From NCBI RefSeq assembly GCF_014201145.1, contig NZ_JACHDP010000001.1, positions 4,960,001-5,024,000 on the forward strand: 64,000 bases of DNA, written 5' to 3'. Positions 1 to 10,873 of this stretch are shown here, one piece after another. The translations under genes and the position numbers were made by a program. The stretch is from Micromonospora parathelypteridis (GTDB taxonomy: Bacteria; Actinomycetota; Actinomycetes; Mycobacteriales; Micromonosporaceae). The notes beneath the pieces are model-generated. The model did not search any database, was not told the origin of the DNA, and saw only the letters and a list, made by a program, of their open reading frames with translations. The first letter of the stretch is position 1. Every line of letters starts with the position of its first letter.

Positions 1-1
1 G

Positions 2-2719
<2,718 letters not shown>

Positions 2720-2754
2720 GCCGCGCCGCAACGAGATCTTGGACGGTTGCCGAC

Positions 2755-3387
2755 TCATGAAACGCCGGTCTGCGATTCCCTTCGCTGCTCGGGGACACCG
2801 GCGGACGGCGGCGGGGTGAGCGCGCGCAGGACGTGGGCGATGAGGGAATCGAGGTGGCTGGAGTCGGGCATGCCGAGATGAAGGGCCATGCGGTGGTAGA
2901 GCGGGCCGTACAGCAGGTCGAGCGCGACGTCGAGGTCGGCGTCCGGGGGTAGCTGGCCGGTCTCTTGGGCTCGGCGGAGCCGTTCCTTGAACGTGGCGAT
3001 GCGCGGTTGGATGAGGCGTTCCCGCAGGTCGCGGGCGAGGTCTGGGTCGTGCAGTGCCTCAGCGATCAAGCCGATGGCGGGCGAGTTGTGTGGCGGGGTG
3101 AGCAGGCCGATGACCTCGGTCAAGAGGGCGCGCAGGTCGGTGGCCAGATCACCGGTGTCGGGCGGGTCGACGGCGACACTCGCTGCCTCGTCGAGAAGCT
3201 CCAGGACGACCGCGCCCTTGGACGGCCACCACCGGTAGATGGTCTTCTTGCTCACCCCGGCACGGGTGGCGATGGCCTCGATGGTCAGCCGCCCGTAACC
3301 GTCCTCGCTACAGAGCTCCGCGGTGGCGGTGAGAATCGCCCGTCGGCTGCTCTCGCTGCGGCGCGCGGCGTTCGGTGCCCTGGACAT
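2755..3387 (-). CDS. TetR-family repressor of the divergent esterase
   Basis: Predicted DNA-binding repressor of 210 aa. The N-terminal HTH is typical of TetR (AILTATAELCSEDGYGRLTIEAIA followed by AGVSKKTIYRWWPSKGAVV in two adjoining stretches, about residues 17-62). The rest is a ligand-binding alpha-helical domain with the TetR_C pattern LLYGPLYHRMALH. The ATG at 3387 is preceded at 6 nt by TAAGGT (3399-3394, minus strand), so the mRNA is probably leaderless. The operator-like repeat at 3405-3420 covers the -35 area of this gene, and a better copy lies at 3458-3473 by the start of the divergent hydrolase. This layout suggests autoregulation plus control of the neighbour. The ligand is unknown. 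Confidence 0.9.
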   Translation of the reverse strand: MSRAPNAARRSESSRRAILTATAELCSEDGYGRLTIEAIATRAGVSKKTIYRWWPSKGAVVLELLDEAASVAVDPPDTGDLATDLRALLTEVIGLLTPPHNSPAIGLIAEALHDPDLARDLRERLIQPRIATFKERLRRAQETGQLPPDADLDVALDLLYGPLYHRMALHLGMPDSSHLDSLIAHVLRALTPPPSAGVPEQRRESQTGVS

Positions 3388-3404
3388 CCCCCTACCTTAG
3401 TGGA

Positions 3405-3420
3405 AACGGAACGTGTCGTG
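3405..3420. promoter_or_regulatory. TetR operator O1 (imperfect)
   Basis: AACGGAACGTGTCGTG matches 13 of 16 positions of the perfect palindrome at 3458-3473. It sits between the -10 of the tetR gene and the TTGACA of the hydrolase promoter, 53 bp centre to centre from O2 (about five helical turns). Confidence 0.6.
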
Positions 3421-3449
3421 TTGACACCGATCGCGTCCATGGTCATGAT
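3421..3449 (+). promoter_or_regulatory. Promoter of the esterase gene
   Basis: TTGACA (3421-3426), 17-bp spacer, CATGAT (3444-3449). Operators O1 and O2 flank it directly. Confidence 0.55.
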
Positions 3450-3457
3450 CATGGAGG

Positions 3458-3473
3458 AACGACACGTGTCGTT
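3458..3473. promoter_or_regulatory. TetR operator O2 (perfect palindrome)
   Basis: AACGACACGTGTCGTT is a perfect 16-bp palindrome. It covers the predicted transcription start, the space after the GGAGG and the GTG start codon at 3466, so bound repressor would block initiation. Confidence 0.65.
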
Positions 3474-4701
3474 TACATTCGCCCAGACCGCGTCGGCGCC
3501 GGTGTTCGTCCTTGGAGGCTTCGTGCCCGTTGGTTATGTGTTCACTGTGGCGCTGCTCGCCTGGTGCACCTTCTTCGCCGTTGTCGCGCCGCGCCGACCC
3601 CAACCGCTGGCGACCCTGAGTTTCTGGTTCGGCCTCATCCTCAACGAGGTGCCGTTCCTGGGCATCTTGGCGCTGCTGGCCTCCACGGCACTGGCCGCCG
3701 CTCAGGGCGATCTGGAGTCATCGGGCGCCAAGGCGACGGCCGCAGTGGCGGCCGTCACCTTGGCCGGGCTGGCGGTCTCCGCCTGGCAGGGCGTACGGAC
3801 CGTTCGGGTGGTCAGACAGGCCCTCGACCAGGGGCTGGGGGCCGACTGGCGAAATCGTGTGCAAGCACCGCTGCGCAGCCACCGGCCCTGGACCCGCATC
3901 CTGCTGCTACCGGGGCTCATGGGGCGGCGTGACGTGGAGCGGATCCCCAACATCAGTTACGGGGACGCCGGACGCCGGAATCTCCTCGACCTCTACCGCC
4001 GCCGTGACGCGCCGCAGAACGCACCGGTCCTGATCTACTTCCACGGCGGCAGCTTCACCAGCGGAGCGAAGAACCGCGAGGCGCGGCCGCTGCTGTACCA
4101 GCTCGCCAGCCGGGGATGGGTGTGCATCAGCGCCAACTACCGGCTGCGGCCGCAGACTTCCTTCCCCGGCCATCAGATCGATGCCAAGAAAGTCATCGCC
4201 TGGGTCCGCGAGCACGCCTCCGAGTACGGTGCCGATCCGTCGCGGCTGTTCGTGGCAGGCAGCTCCGCCGGCTCCAACCTGGCGGCCCTGTGCGCACTCA
4301 CCCCGAACGACCCGGCGTTCCAGCCCGGATTCGAGTCCGCCGACACCTCGGTCACCGCCGCGATCTGCCTCTACGGCTACTACGGCTACTACTTCGGCGA
4401 GACGCCCGAGCACACGCCGTCCCCGAATCAACCATGGGACTACCTCCAGCCCGACGCGCCGCCGTTCCTCATCGCCCACGGCACCAAGGACGCCCTGGCG
4501 ACCGTCGAAGCCGCCCGCGACTTCGCCGCTGGGCTGCGCCGCATCTCCTCCAACGCGGTGGTCTACGCCGAACTGCCCGGCGGACAGCACGCGTTCGACC
4601 TCTTTCACTCCCCGCGCTTCGAGGCGGTCGTGGACGGCGTCGAAGCCTTTGCCGGCTGGGTCCTGGCTGTTCCGCAGCGCACTCCCGACTCGGCCCGCTA
4701 G
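3466..4701 (+). CDS. Membrane-anchored alpha/beta hydrolase (HSL-type esterase)
   Basis: Carboxylesterase/lipase-like enzyme of 411 aa. The N-terminal third holds about three hydrophobic segments (roughly residues 10-30, 45-70 and 80-102), so it is probably membrane-tethered. The hydrolase domain shows the HSL oxyanion motif YFHGGSF, nucleophile GSSAG (S267), acid in HGTKDALAT (D342) and base in GGQHAFD (H375). The frame is open far upstream, but GTG 3466 was chosen because GGAGG (3453-3457) precedes it by 8 nt; ATGs at 3439, 3445 and 3451 are alternatives without a clear ribosome site. It is divergent from a TetR gene and probably repressed by it. The substrate is unknown. Confidence 0.87.
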   Translation: MSFTFAQTASAPVFVLGGFVPVGYVFTVALLAWCTFFAVVAPRRPQPLATLSFWFGLILNEVPFLGILALLASTALAAAQGDLESSGAKATAAVAAVTLAGLAVSAWQGVRTVRVVRQALDQGLGADWRNRVQAPLRSHRPWTRILLLPGLMGRRDVERIPNISYGDAGRRNLLDLYRRRDAPQNAPVLIYFHGGSFTSGAKNREARPLLYQLASRGWVCISANYRLRPQTSFPGHQIDAKKVIAWVREHASEYGADPSRLFVAGSSAGSNLAALCALTPNDPAFQPGFESADTSVTAAICLYGYYGYYFGETPEHTPSPNQPWDYLQPDAPPFLIAHGTKDALATVEAARDFAAGLRRISSNAVVYAELPGGQHAFDLFHSPRFEAVVDGVEAFAGWVLAVPQRTPDSAR

Positions 4702-4746
4702 ACGGGTGCACCGTCCGCCAGGGCGCGGAGAAGGGTGAGCTTCCGG

Positions 4747-5253
4747 TCACTCCACGAGGTCGTCGGCGAGCAGGTCCATCAGCAGACCGTCATGCCAGCG
4801 CCCGTCCGCGCCGCGCTCGTAGCGGCGCAGCACGCCCACCGGGCGGAAACCCACCTTCGCGTACGCCCGGATCGCGGCGCTGTTCGCCGCGGCCGGGTCG
4901 ATGGTGAAACGGTGGTGGCCGTATTCGTCGATCAGGTGGCGGGCCATGGTGCGGATCGCGTCACCGCCGAGGCCGGCGCCGCGCACCGCCGGGTCGAGGA
5001 AGACGTCGAGGCTGGCGTGCCGGTAGTCCGGGTCCGGCTCGGCGTACCACTGGATCGCGCCGATCACCTGGCCATCGTGCTCGATCGCGTACACGTGCAG
5101 GTCGTCGTCGTCGAGGTCGGCCCGGACGGAGCCGGCCAGGTCGTCGCCGCCCCGCCACCACCGGTGTACCTCCGGGTCGGCCCGGATCGCTGCGAGGGCG
5201 GGCACGTCGTCGACCGTCGCCGGTCGCAGTGTCACCGCTCGCCCGCGCAGCAC
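4747..5253 (-). CDS. GNAT N-acetyltransferase, AAC(6')-like
   Basis: GCN5-related acetyltransferase of 168 aa using acetyl-CoA. The fold is readable throughout: beta1 VTLRPATVDDVPALAAIR, beta4 HASLDVFLDP, the acetyl-CoA pyrophosphate loop RGAGLGGDAIR (about 91-101), and the C-terminal NSAAIRAYAKVGF motif shared with AAC(6')-type aminoglycoside acetyltransferases and RimJ/RimL relatives. The GTG start lies only 4 nt after the stop of the BsaP-like gene, so it is the third gene of a bioB-bsaP-GNAT transcript. The substrate cannot be told from sequence. A link to biotin is suggested only by position; drug or protein acetylation is equally possible. Confidence 0.85.
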   Translation of the reverse strand: MLRGRAVTLRPATVDDVPALAAIRADPEVHRWWRGGDDLAGSVRADLDDDDLHVYAIEHDGQVIGAIQWYAEPDPDYRHASLDVFLDPAVRGAGLGGDAIRTMARHLIDEYGHHRFTIDPAAANSAAIRAYAKVGFRPVGVLRRYERGADGRWHDGLLMDLLADDLVE

Positions 5254-5257
5254 CGGG

Positions 5258-5461
5258 TCAGCCTCGCATCTCGCCGTGTTCGACGCAGACCGCCGACCAG
5301 CCGACCGGCAGCACCTGCACCTTCATCCGGCGGCGGCACTGGTGGCAGAACCGGGGCGGCTCCAACCGGCGGGCTTCCGCGCAACCCGGATGGGCGGCGC
5401 TCGCCGTCGCCGGCTCACCGCACCGGTCGCACCACAGCTCGGTCGTCGTCATGGTCGTCAC
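5258..5461 (-). CDS. bsaP: Biotin synthase auxiliary protein (BsaP-like)
   Basis: Small cysteine-rich protein of 67 aa with two pairs, CDRC (about 11-14) and CHQC (about 39-42), plus further single cysteines, as in a metal- or Fe-S-binding ribbon. BsaP proteins of actinobacteria are known to be needed by their BioB for converting dethiobiotin to biotin; the assignment here rests on size, Cys pattern and position directly after bioB. The GTG start (5461) overlaps the bioB TGA as GTGA, so translation is probably coupled. An ATG at 5452 is an alternative start. It could also be an unrelated zinc ribbon. Confidence 0.75.
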   Translation of the reverse strand: MTTMTTTELWCDRCGEPATASAAHPGCAEARRLEPPRFCHQCRRRMKVQVLPVGWSAVCVEHGEMRG

Positions 5462-6453
5462 AGCGTGGCAGAGAGCGCCTTGACCGGCATCTTCAACTCT
5501 TCCAGCAGGTCCAGGTCGGCGGTGGCCGGCCGACCCAGCGTGGTCAGGTAGTTGCCGACGATGACCGCGTTGATGCCGCCGAGCAGACCCTCGCGGGTGC
5601 CGAGGTCACCAAGGGTGATCTCGCGACCACCCGCGTACCGCAGGATGGTGCGCGGCATGGCCAGCCGGAACGCGGCGATGGCCCGCAGCGCGTCCTTGCC
5701 CTCCACCACCGGGCGGTCGCCCAGCGGGGTGCCGGGGCGCGGGTTGAGGAAGTTGAGTGGCACCTCGTGCGGGGCCAGCTCGGCGAGCTGCGCGGCGAAC
5801 TCGGCCCGCTGCTCGACGGTCTCACCGAGGCCGAGGATGCCTCCGCAGCACACCTCCATGCCGGAGTCGCGGACCATCCGCAGCGTCTCCCAGCGCTCCT
5901 CCCAGGAGTGCGTGGTGACCACGTTGGGGAAGTACGACCGGCAGGTCTCCAGGTTGTGGTTGTAGCGGTGCACGCCCATGTCGACCAGGTCGTCGACCTG
6001 CTCCTGGCTGAGCATGCCCAGCGACGCGGCGACCTGGATGTCGACCTCGGCCTTGATGGCGGCGACGCCCTCGCGCATCTGCTTCATCAGCCGGGCGTCC
6101 GGGCCGCGCACCGCGGCGACGATGCAGAACTCGGTCGCCCCGGTCTTGGCGGTCTGCTTCGCCGCCTCGACCAGCGACGGGATGTCCAGCCAGACCGAGC
6201 GCACCGGGGAGGTGAACAGGCCGGACTGGGAGCAGAAGTGGCAGTCCTCCGGGCAGCCGCCGGTCTTCAGCGAGACGATCCCCTCGACCTCGACCTCCGG
6301 GCCGCACCAGCGCATCCGTACGTCGTGGGCGAGCTGCAGGGCGGCGGGTAGGTGCTCGTCGGGCAGGTTGAGCACCGCGAGGATGCCGGCCTGGTCGAGG
6401 CCGACACCGTCACCCAGGACCTGGGTCCGGGCCTGGTCGAGGATCTCTGGCAT
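5458..6453 (-). CDS. bioB: Biotin synthase
   Basis: Radical-SAM enzyme that inserts sulfur into dethiobiotin, the last step of biotin synthesis. It has 331 aa, the usual length. The radical-SAM cluster motif is C67-x3-C71-x2-C74 ([10 protein letters not shown]). Further BioB signatures are YNHNLET with the preceding [15 protein letters not shown] (second-cluster region) and [11 protein letters not shown]. The ATG is 7 nt after TAGGGT (6466-6461, minus), so the transcript is likely leaderless. It is first gene of an operon with the BsaP-like and GNAT genes and is divergent from bioF. Confidence 0.97.
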   Translation of the reverse strand: MPEILDQARTQVLGDGVGLDQAGILAVLNLPDEHLPAALQLAHDVRMRWCGPEVEVEGIVSLKTGGCPEDCHFCSQSGLFTSPVRSVWLDIPSLVEAAKQTAKTGATEFCIVAAVRGPDARLMKQMREGVAAIKAEVDIQVAASLGMLSQEQVDDLVDMGVHRYNHNLETCRSYFPNVVTTHSWEERWETLRMVRDSGMEVCCGGILGLGETVEQRAEFAAQLAELAPHEVPLNFLNPRPGTPLGDRPVVEGKDALRAIAAFRLAMPRTILRYAGGREITLGDLGTREGLLGGINAVIVGNYLTTLGRPATADLDLLEELKMPVKALSATL

Positions 6454-6460
6454 GGCTCGT

Positions 6461-6466
6461 ACCCTA
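6461..6466 (-). promoter_or_regulatory. bioB -10 box, leaderless start
   Basis: TAGGGT read on the minus strand, 7 nt before the bioB ATG. This spacing puts the transcription start at or next to the start codon. Confidence 0.5.
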
Positions 6467-6602
6467 CAAGGCCCCCCGGACAGGCGGAATGACCTGGCAG
6501 CCCGTCGACCCCTCGCACCGAGTGGATCCGTCGGGCCGATGATGGCGGGTGGTAATTTCGCCCGGCAGGTGTCGGGCTGACCGGCGCGGACGGCGGCGAG
6601 GG

Positions 6603-7745
6603 GTGACGGTGGCGGACTGGCTGGCGGCGCTCGACCGCCGCGCGGAGTTGCGGGCGAAGGCCGGGCTGACCCGGCGACTGCACCCGCGTCCCGCTGGCGA
6701 TCAGATGACCGATCTGGCCGGCAACGACTACCTCGGCCTGGCCACCCACCCGGAGGTCACCGCCGCGGCCACGGCGGCTCTGTCGGCGTACGGGCTGGGG
6801 GCGACGGGGTCGCGTCTGGTACGTGGCTCCACCGACGCCCACCAGGCGCTGGAGGACGAGCTGGCGCAGTGGCTGGGCACCGACCGCGCCCTCGTCTTCT
6901 CCTCCGGCTACCTGGCCAACCTCGGTGCGCTGCGGGCGCTCGTCCAACCTCGGACGCTGCTCGTCTCCGACGCGCACAATCACGCGTCCCTGATCGACGG
7001 CTGCCGGATCTCCGGTGCGGAGACGGTGGTCACCCCACACGCCGACGTGGAGGCGGTCGCCGCGGCGCTGGCGGCCGCTCCGGGCCGCCCGGCGGTGGTG
7101 GTCACCGAGTCGATCTTCTCGGTCGACGGTGACCTCGCCCCGCTGACCCAACTACACGCGGTGGCGCGTCGGCACGGCGCGCTTCTGCTGGTCGACGACG
7201 CGCACGCGCTCGGTGTGACCGGTCCGGCCGGCGCGGGCGCGGTCGCCGCTGCCGGGCTGGCCGGCGAACCGGACGTGGTGATCACCGCCACCCTGTCCAA
7301 GGCGCTCGGTGGCGCGGGTGGGCTGGTCGCCGGCCCGGCCGAGTTCATCCGGCACCTGGTCGAGACCGGACGCACGTTCATCTTCGACACGGCACTGCCA
7401 CCGGCGGTCGCCGCTGGTGTGCACGCCGCGCTGCGGCTGGCGCGGGTCGGCGACGACCTGCGCGTGGAGCTGTCCGACCGGGTGGGGTTGGCGGTTGGTC
7501 GGCTGCGTGCCGCCGGGCTGACCGTCTCCGCGCCGGACGCGGCGGTGATCTCGGTGACCGCCCCCGGGCCGGAGGCGGCGACCGCCTGGGCCGCCGACTG
7601 CCGGGACCGGGGCGTCGCGGTGGGCTGTTTCCGGCCGCCGTCGACCCCGGACAGCCGCTCCCGCCTGCGCCTCACGGTCAGCGCCGGGGTGCCCCGGGCG
7701 GATTTCGAGCGGGCCCTGGAGGTCATCGTGGACTGTGCCCCGTGA
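6603..7745 (+). CDS. bioF: 8-amino-7-oxononanoate synthase
   Basis: PLP enzyme joining pimeloyl thioester and alanine to give KAPA, the first committed ring-forming step of biotin synthesis. The 380 aa match the family length. Visible: [18 protein letters not shown], the [11 protein letters not shown] loop, and the Schiff-base lysine in [11 protein letters not shown] (K233). GTG 6603 was chosen (product [10 protein letters not shown]...); GTG 6609 is possible. A TAATTT box at 6553-6558 may be its -10. It is followed at 55 nt by bioD. A bioA gene is not in the window. Confidence 0.95.
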   Translation: MTVADWLAALDRRAELRAKAGLTRRLHPRPAGDQMTDLAGNDYLGLATHPEVTAAATAALSAYGLGATGSRLVRGSTDAHQALEDELAQWLGTDRALVFSSGYLANLGALRALVQPRTLLVSDAHNHASLIDGCRISGAETVVTPHADVEAVAAALAAAPGRPAVVVTESIFSVDGDLAPLTQLHAVARRHGALLLVDDAHALGVTGPAGAGAVAAAGLAGEPDVVITATLSKALGGAGGLVAGPAEFIRHLVETGRTFIFDTALPPAVAAGVHAALRLARVGDDLRVELSDRVGLAVGRLRAAGLTVSAPDAAVISVTAPGPEAATAWAADCRDRGVAVGCFRPPSTPDSRSRLRLTVSAGVPRADFERALEVIVDCAP

Positions 7746-7800
7746 GCGCGAGGAGTGAGCCGGGTTTGCGAGCCCCGCAGTCGCGAGCCGAGGTGGTGCT
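7746..7800. other. Spacer between bioF and bioD
   Basis: 55 nt that do not look like a normal operon gap: no clear Shine-Dalgarno, and partly self-complementary text including GAGTGAGCC, TTTGCGAGCC and CAGTCGCGAG. From memory, similar text recurs in Micromonosporaceae genomes as a dispersed intergenic repeat. No second copy was seen in this window. Confidence 0.3.
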
Positions 7801-8526
7801 GTGAGCGGGTGGGAGGGGCCGGTTCTGGTTACCGGGACCGACACCGAGGTCGGCAAGACCGTGGCGACCGCGGCGATCGCGGCCGCCGCGCAGGCTGCCG
7901 GGCTGCGGGTGGCCGTGGTCAAGCCGGGCCAGACCGGTACGGCCGGCGGTGAGCCCGGTGACGTGGACGCGGTCAACCGGCTGGCTGCCCCGCTGACCGG
8001 GCGGACCCTGGCCAGTTACCCGGACCCGCTCGCCCCGCTGGCCGCTGCCCGGGTCGCCGACCTGCCTCCGTTGGAGTTGTACGCGGCGGTGGACGCGGTC
8101 CGTGACGAGGCCGACAAGCACGACCTGGTGTTGATCGAGGGCGCGGGCGGGTTGCTGGTTCCGATGGGGCTGCGTCCGTCGGGTGAGCCGTGGACGATGG
8201 CCGACCTGGCGGTGTCGCTCGGTGCACCGGCGGTGGTGGTTGCCCGAGCCGGGTTGGGCACGCTCAATCACACCGCGCTGACGTTGGAGGCGCTCGACCG
8301 GCGTGCGGTGCCGGCCGGTGTGGTGATCGGGGCCTGGCCGACCAGGCCGGAGCTGGTGCACTGGACCAACCTCACCGACCTGGTGCCGAATCTGCTCGGC
8401 GCGCTGCCGGACGGCGCCGGCGCGATGGATCCGGGCGTGTTCCGGCGCTCCGCGCCGGGTTGGCTCACCCCGGCCCTGCACGGGGTGCTCGACGACTGGC
8501 GGGTCTGGGCCGAGGAGAGCGGCTGA
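7801..8526 (+). CDS. bioD: Dethiobiotin synthetase
   Basis: ATP-dependent synthetase that closes the ureido ring of dethiobiotin from DAPA and CO2, the step before BioB. It has 241 aa. The P-loop is GTDTEVGKT (about residues 10-18); then KPGQTG, the EGAGGLLVPMG signature (about 117-127) and a conserved VARAGLGTLNHTALT segment. The GTG start agrees with the usual BioD N-terminus. Downstream of bioF on the same strand; with bioB in divergent orientation the locus covers three of the four ring-assembly steps. Confidence 0.95.
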   Translation: MSGWEGPVLVTGTDTEVGKTVATAAIAAAAQAAGLRVAVVKPGQTGTAGGEPGDVDAVNRLAAPLTGRTLASYPDPLAPLAAARVADLPPLELYAAVDAVRDEADKHDLVLIEGAGGLLVPMGLRPSGEPWTMADLAVSLGAPAVVVARAGLGTLNHTALTLEALDRRAVPAGVVIGAWPTRPELVHWTNLTDLVPNLLGALPDGAGAMDPGVFRRSAPGWLTPALHGVLDDWRVWAEESG

Positions 8527-8530
8527 AGAC

Positions 8531-8544
8531 CTGACTTTCGTCGG
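8531..8544. promoter_or_regulatory. Candidate response-regulator site upstream of the kinase gene
   Basis: CTGACTTTCGTCGG, an imperfect CTGAC-N4-GTCAG inverted repeat. It is centred about 43 bp before the predicted leaderless start at 8581. The perfect form occurs at 12633-12646 before the ABC operon. Confidence 0.55.
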
Positions 8545-8567
8545 TGTCCGCGCAGGTCGGGCCTGGG

Positions 8568-8573
8568 TAGCCT
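8568..8573 (+). promoter_or_regulatory. -10 box of the kinase-regulator operon
   Basis: TAGCCT lies 7 nt before the GTG at 8581; no ribosome site is present, so a leaderless mRNA is expected. Confidence 0.5.
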
Positions 8574-8580
8574 GACGGCC

Positions 8581-10161
8581 GTGCGGATCCTCGACCTCTC
8601 GCTGCCAGGTTGGGCGGAACGGTGGCGTCGCCCACTGCTGGACGCGTTGCTCTGGGCGGTGGTCGCGGCCCCGGTCGGTTACGCCGGGTTCAGCCCGCCC
8701 TATCCGCGGTACTCGTTGCCGCTGGTGCTCGGCAAGCTGCTGCTGCTTGGCGCGGCGGTGGTGGCGAGTCGACGCGCGCCGTTGGTCGCCGTCGTGCTGG
8801 TGGTGCTCGGGTCGGTTGTCGACGGCAACTTCGTGTTCGCCATCCCGGTCTTCAGCTATCTGGCGGGGCGGCGCAGCGCGACCGTGGCCTCGGCGGCCGT
8901 GGTCTTCGTGTTGATCGTGGGCGGCGGCACGGCGCTCAATCTGGGGTTGCTCGGCACCGGCGCGGCCACCTGGTTCCTGCTCGCCTCGGTGCTGCTCTTC
9001 GCCGCGGTGTTCCCCTGGTTGGTGGGCCGGTACCGGCTCCAGCAGCAGGAGTTGGCCCATGCGGGTCGTCGCCACGTCGAGGCGCTGACCCGCGAGGAGC
9101 GGGGTGCCGCCGAGCGGATCCGGTTGCGGGAACGGGCCCGGATCGCCGGGGAGATGCACGACTCGCTCGGTCACGACCTCAGCCTGATCGCGTTGCGCGC
9201 CGCCGCCCTTGAGGTCGCCGCCGACCTTGACGACCGGCACCGGGCCGCGGCGGGGGAGTTGCGGGCCAGCGTCTCGGCCGCGACCGAGCGACTGCACGAG
9301 ATCATCGGGGTGCTCCGCGAGGAGGGCGGCGCGTCGGTGCGGCCGAGCGGGGAGACCGTCGCCGACCTGGTTGACGGTGCCCGGGAGGCCGGCATGGCGG
9401 TACGGATGGACGCCGCCCCGGCGGTCGCGGACCTACCGGCGATGACCGGCCACGCGGCCCACCGGATCGTCCGTGAGGCGCTGACCAATGCCGCCCGGTA
9501 CGCGCCGGGTGCCCCGGTCGACGTGCGCCTCGCCCGTGACGGTGACCGGGTCGAGGTGAGTGTCGTCAACGGCGCCCCGCCGGCTGGGCCGTTGCCCGCG
9601 CCGACGTCGCAGGGCAGCGGGTTGCTCGCCCTCGCCGAGCGGGTCCGCCTCGCCGGTGGGACTCTCGACGCCGGCCCACGCGACGACGGCGGGTTCGCCC
9701 TACGGGCGGCGTTGCCGGTGAGCGCGCCGCCGTTGGAGGCGATCGAGATGGTGGGCCCCGGGCTGGGTGTGGCAGCACGGCTCGGCGACGGCAAGCCCGG
9801 TCCGGTGGAGCGGCCGGCGGATGCGGAGCGGCGGCTACAGGACGCCCGCCGACGGGTCCGGCGCAGTCTCCTCGTGGCGCTCGTGGCACCGGCCGGCTTC
9901 GCCCTGGTGCTCTCCCTCGTCTACTACCCGGTGGCGACCGCCGGGACGGTGCTGGACCGGGCCACCTTCGACCAGATGCGCGTCGGCACGGCCAGGTCGG
10001 AGTTGAACGGTCTGCCTCGGCGGCAGTTGGAACGCCCCACATTGGCCGACCGGTCCGACTGCGAGTACTACACCGACGGCAACTTTCCCCTCGCGCAGCC
10101 GACCTGGCGGCTCTGTTTCACCGATGGCCGGCTGGCCAGCAAGGAGTGGATCGCGCAGTGA
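8581..10161 (+). CDS. NarL-type sensor histidine kinase with an extra C-terminal membrane/ectodomain
   Basis: Membrane histidine kinase of 526 aa. The N-terminus has about five hydrophobic segments (residues 18-155), followed by the HisKA_3 dimerisation helix with phospho-acceptor H193 (GEMHDSLGHD), and a HATPase_c domain with the N box REALTNAARYAPG and the G box GSGLLALAERV. Unusually the protein does not end there: after a linker (about 395-428) comes another membrane segment (about 430-452) and a 75-residue tail with FDQMRVGTARSEL and two cysteines (SDCEYY, WRLCFTDG). It would lie outside the membrane and looks SmpA/OmlA-like. The response regulator start overlaps its stop. The signal is unknown. 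Confidence 0.9.
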   Translation: MRILDLSLPGWAERWRRPLLDALLWAVVAAPVGYAGFSPPYPRYSLPLVLGKLLLLGAAVVASRRAPLVAVVLVVLGSVVDGNFVFAIPVFSYLAGRRSATVASAAVVFVLIVGGGTALNLGLLGTGAATWFLLASVLLFAAVFPWLVGRYRLQQQELAHAGRRHVEALTREERGAAERIRLRERARIAGEMHDSLGHDLSLIALRAAALEVAADLDDRHRAAAGELRASVSAATERLHEIIGVLREEGGASVRPSGETVADLVDGAREAGMAVRMDAAPAVADLPAMTGHAAHRIVREALTNAARYAPGAPVDVRLARDGDRVEVSVVNGAPPAGPLPAPTSQGSGLLALAERVRLAGGTLDAGPRDDGGFALRAALPVSAPPLEAIEMVGPGLGVAARLGDGKPGPVERPADAERRLQDARRRVRRSLLVALVAPAGFALVLSLVYYPVATAGTVLDRATFDQMRVGTARSELNGLPRRQLERPTLADRSDCEYYTDGNFPLAQPTWRLCFTDGRLASKEWIAQ

Positions 10162-10835
10162 ACACCGACATGGCCGGGGCACCGCCGGTCCGGGTCGTCC
10201 TGGCCGACGACGAGGCGATGATCCGGGCCGGGGTCCGGGCCATCCTGTCCACCGACCCCGGCATCGAGGTGGTGGCCGAGGCCGGCGACGGGCACGCGGC
10301 GGTGGAGCTGGTTCGCGCGCACCGGCCTCGGGTCGCGTTGCTGGACATCCGGATGCCGCGGCTGGACGGGCTGGCTGCCGCCGCCGAGATCCGCCGGGTC
10401 GTGCCGGAGACGGCGACGATCATGCTGACCACGTTCGGCGAGGACGACCACGTGGCCCGGGCGCTCGGGCACGGCGCCAACGGGTTCCTGCTCAAGGCCG
10501 GCGATCCGCGTGAGCTGATCGCGGGTGTGCACGCCGTCGCCGACGGTGGTGCGTACCTGTCGCCGAAGGTGGCCCGCCGGGTGATCGAGCTGGGTGCCGG
10601 GAGGCTGGCCCGCCGGCCCGTCGCGCGGGACCGTACGGCCGGGCTGACCGAGCGGGAACGGGAGGTGCTCGCCCTGGTCGGGGCGGGGCTGTCCAATGCC
10701 GAGATCGCCCGCCGGCTGCACCTGGTGGAGGGCACCGTGAAGAGCTACCTGACCAGCATCTTCACCCGGTTGGACGTGCGCAACCGGGTGCAGGCGGCGA
10801 TCCTCGCGTACGAGGCGGGGCTGGTCGACGGCTGA
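10158..10835 (+). CDS. NarL/LuxR-type response regulator
   Basis: Cytoplasmic transcription regulator of 225 aa. The receiver domain has acidic pocket ADDEA, phospho-acceptor D63 (LLDIRMP), switch Thr in MLTTFGE and Lys in FLLKAG. The C-terminal LuxR HTH reads TEREREVLALVGAGLSNAE, then RLHLVEGTVKSYLTSIF (about 160-205). GTG 10158 overlaps the kinase TGA (GTGA), with AAGGAG 12 nt before it; GTG 10146 and ATG 10170 are alternatives. It is partner of the kinase and probably binds the CTGACTTTCGTC(A/G)G sites before its own operon and before the ABC operon that points towards it. Confidence 0.93.
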   Translation: MNTDMAGAPPVRVVLADDEAMIRAGVRAILSTDPGIEVVAEAGDGHAAVELVRAHRPRVALLDIRMPRLDGLAAAAEIRRVVPETATIMLTTFGEDDHVARALGHGANGFLLKAGDPRELIAGVHAVADGGAYLSPKVARRVIELGAGRLARRPVARDRTAGLTEREREVLALVGAGLSNAEIARRLHLVEGTVKSYLTSIFTRLDVRNRVQAAILAYEAGLVDG

Positions 10836-10862
10836 GCGGGGACCGGCGCGGTCCCCGCTCAG
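10832..10862. terminator. Bidirectional terminator
   Basis: Perfect 13-bp stem: CTGAGCGGGGACC (10832-10844), GGCGC loop, GGTCCCCGCTCAG (10850-10862). It includes the stop of the response-regulator gene and serves both convergent operons. Confidence 0.75.
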
Positions 10863-10873
10863 CCGGTACGCCG

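Noticed and set aside
7723-9297. 524-codon minus frame across bioD and the kinase
   Set aside because: Crosses two real genes and is Arg/His/Gln-rich without any recognisable domain.
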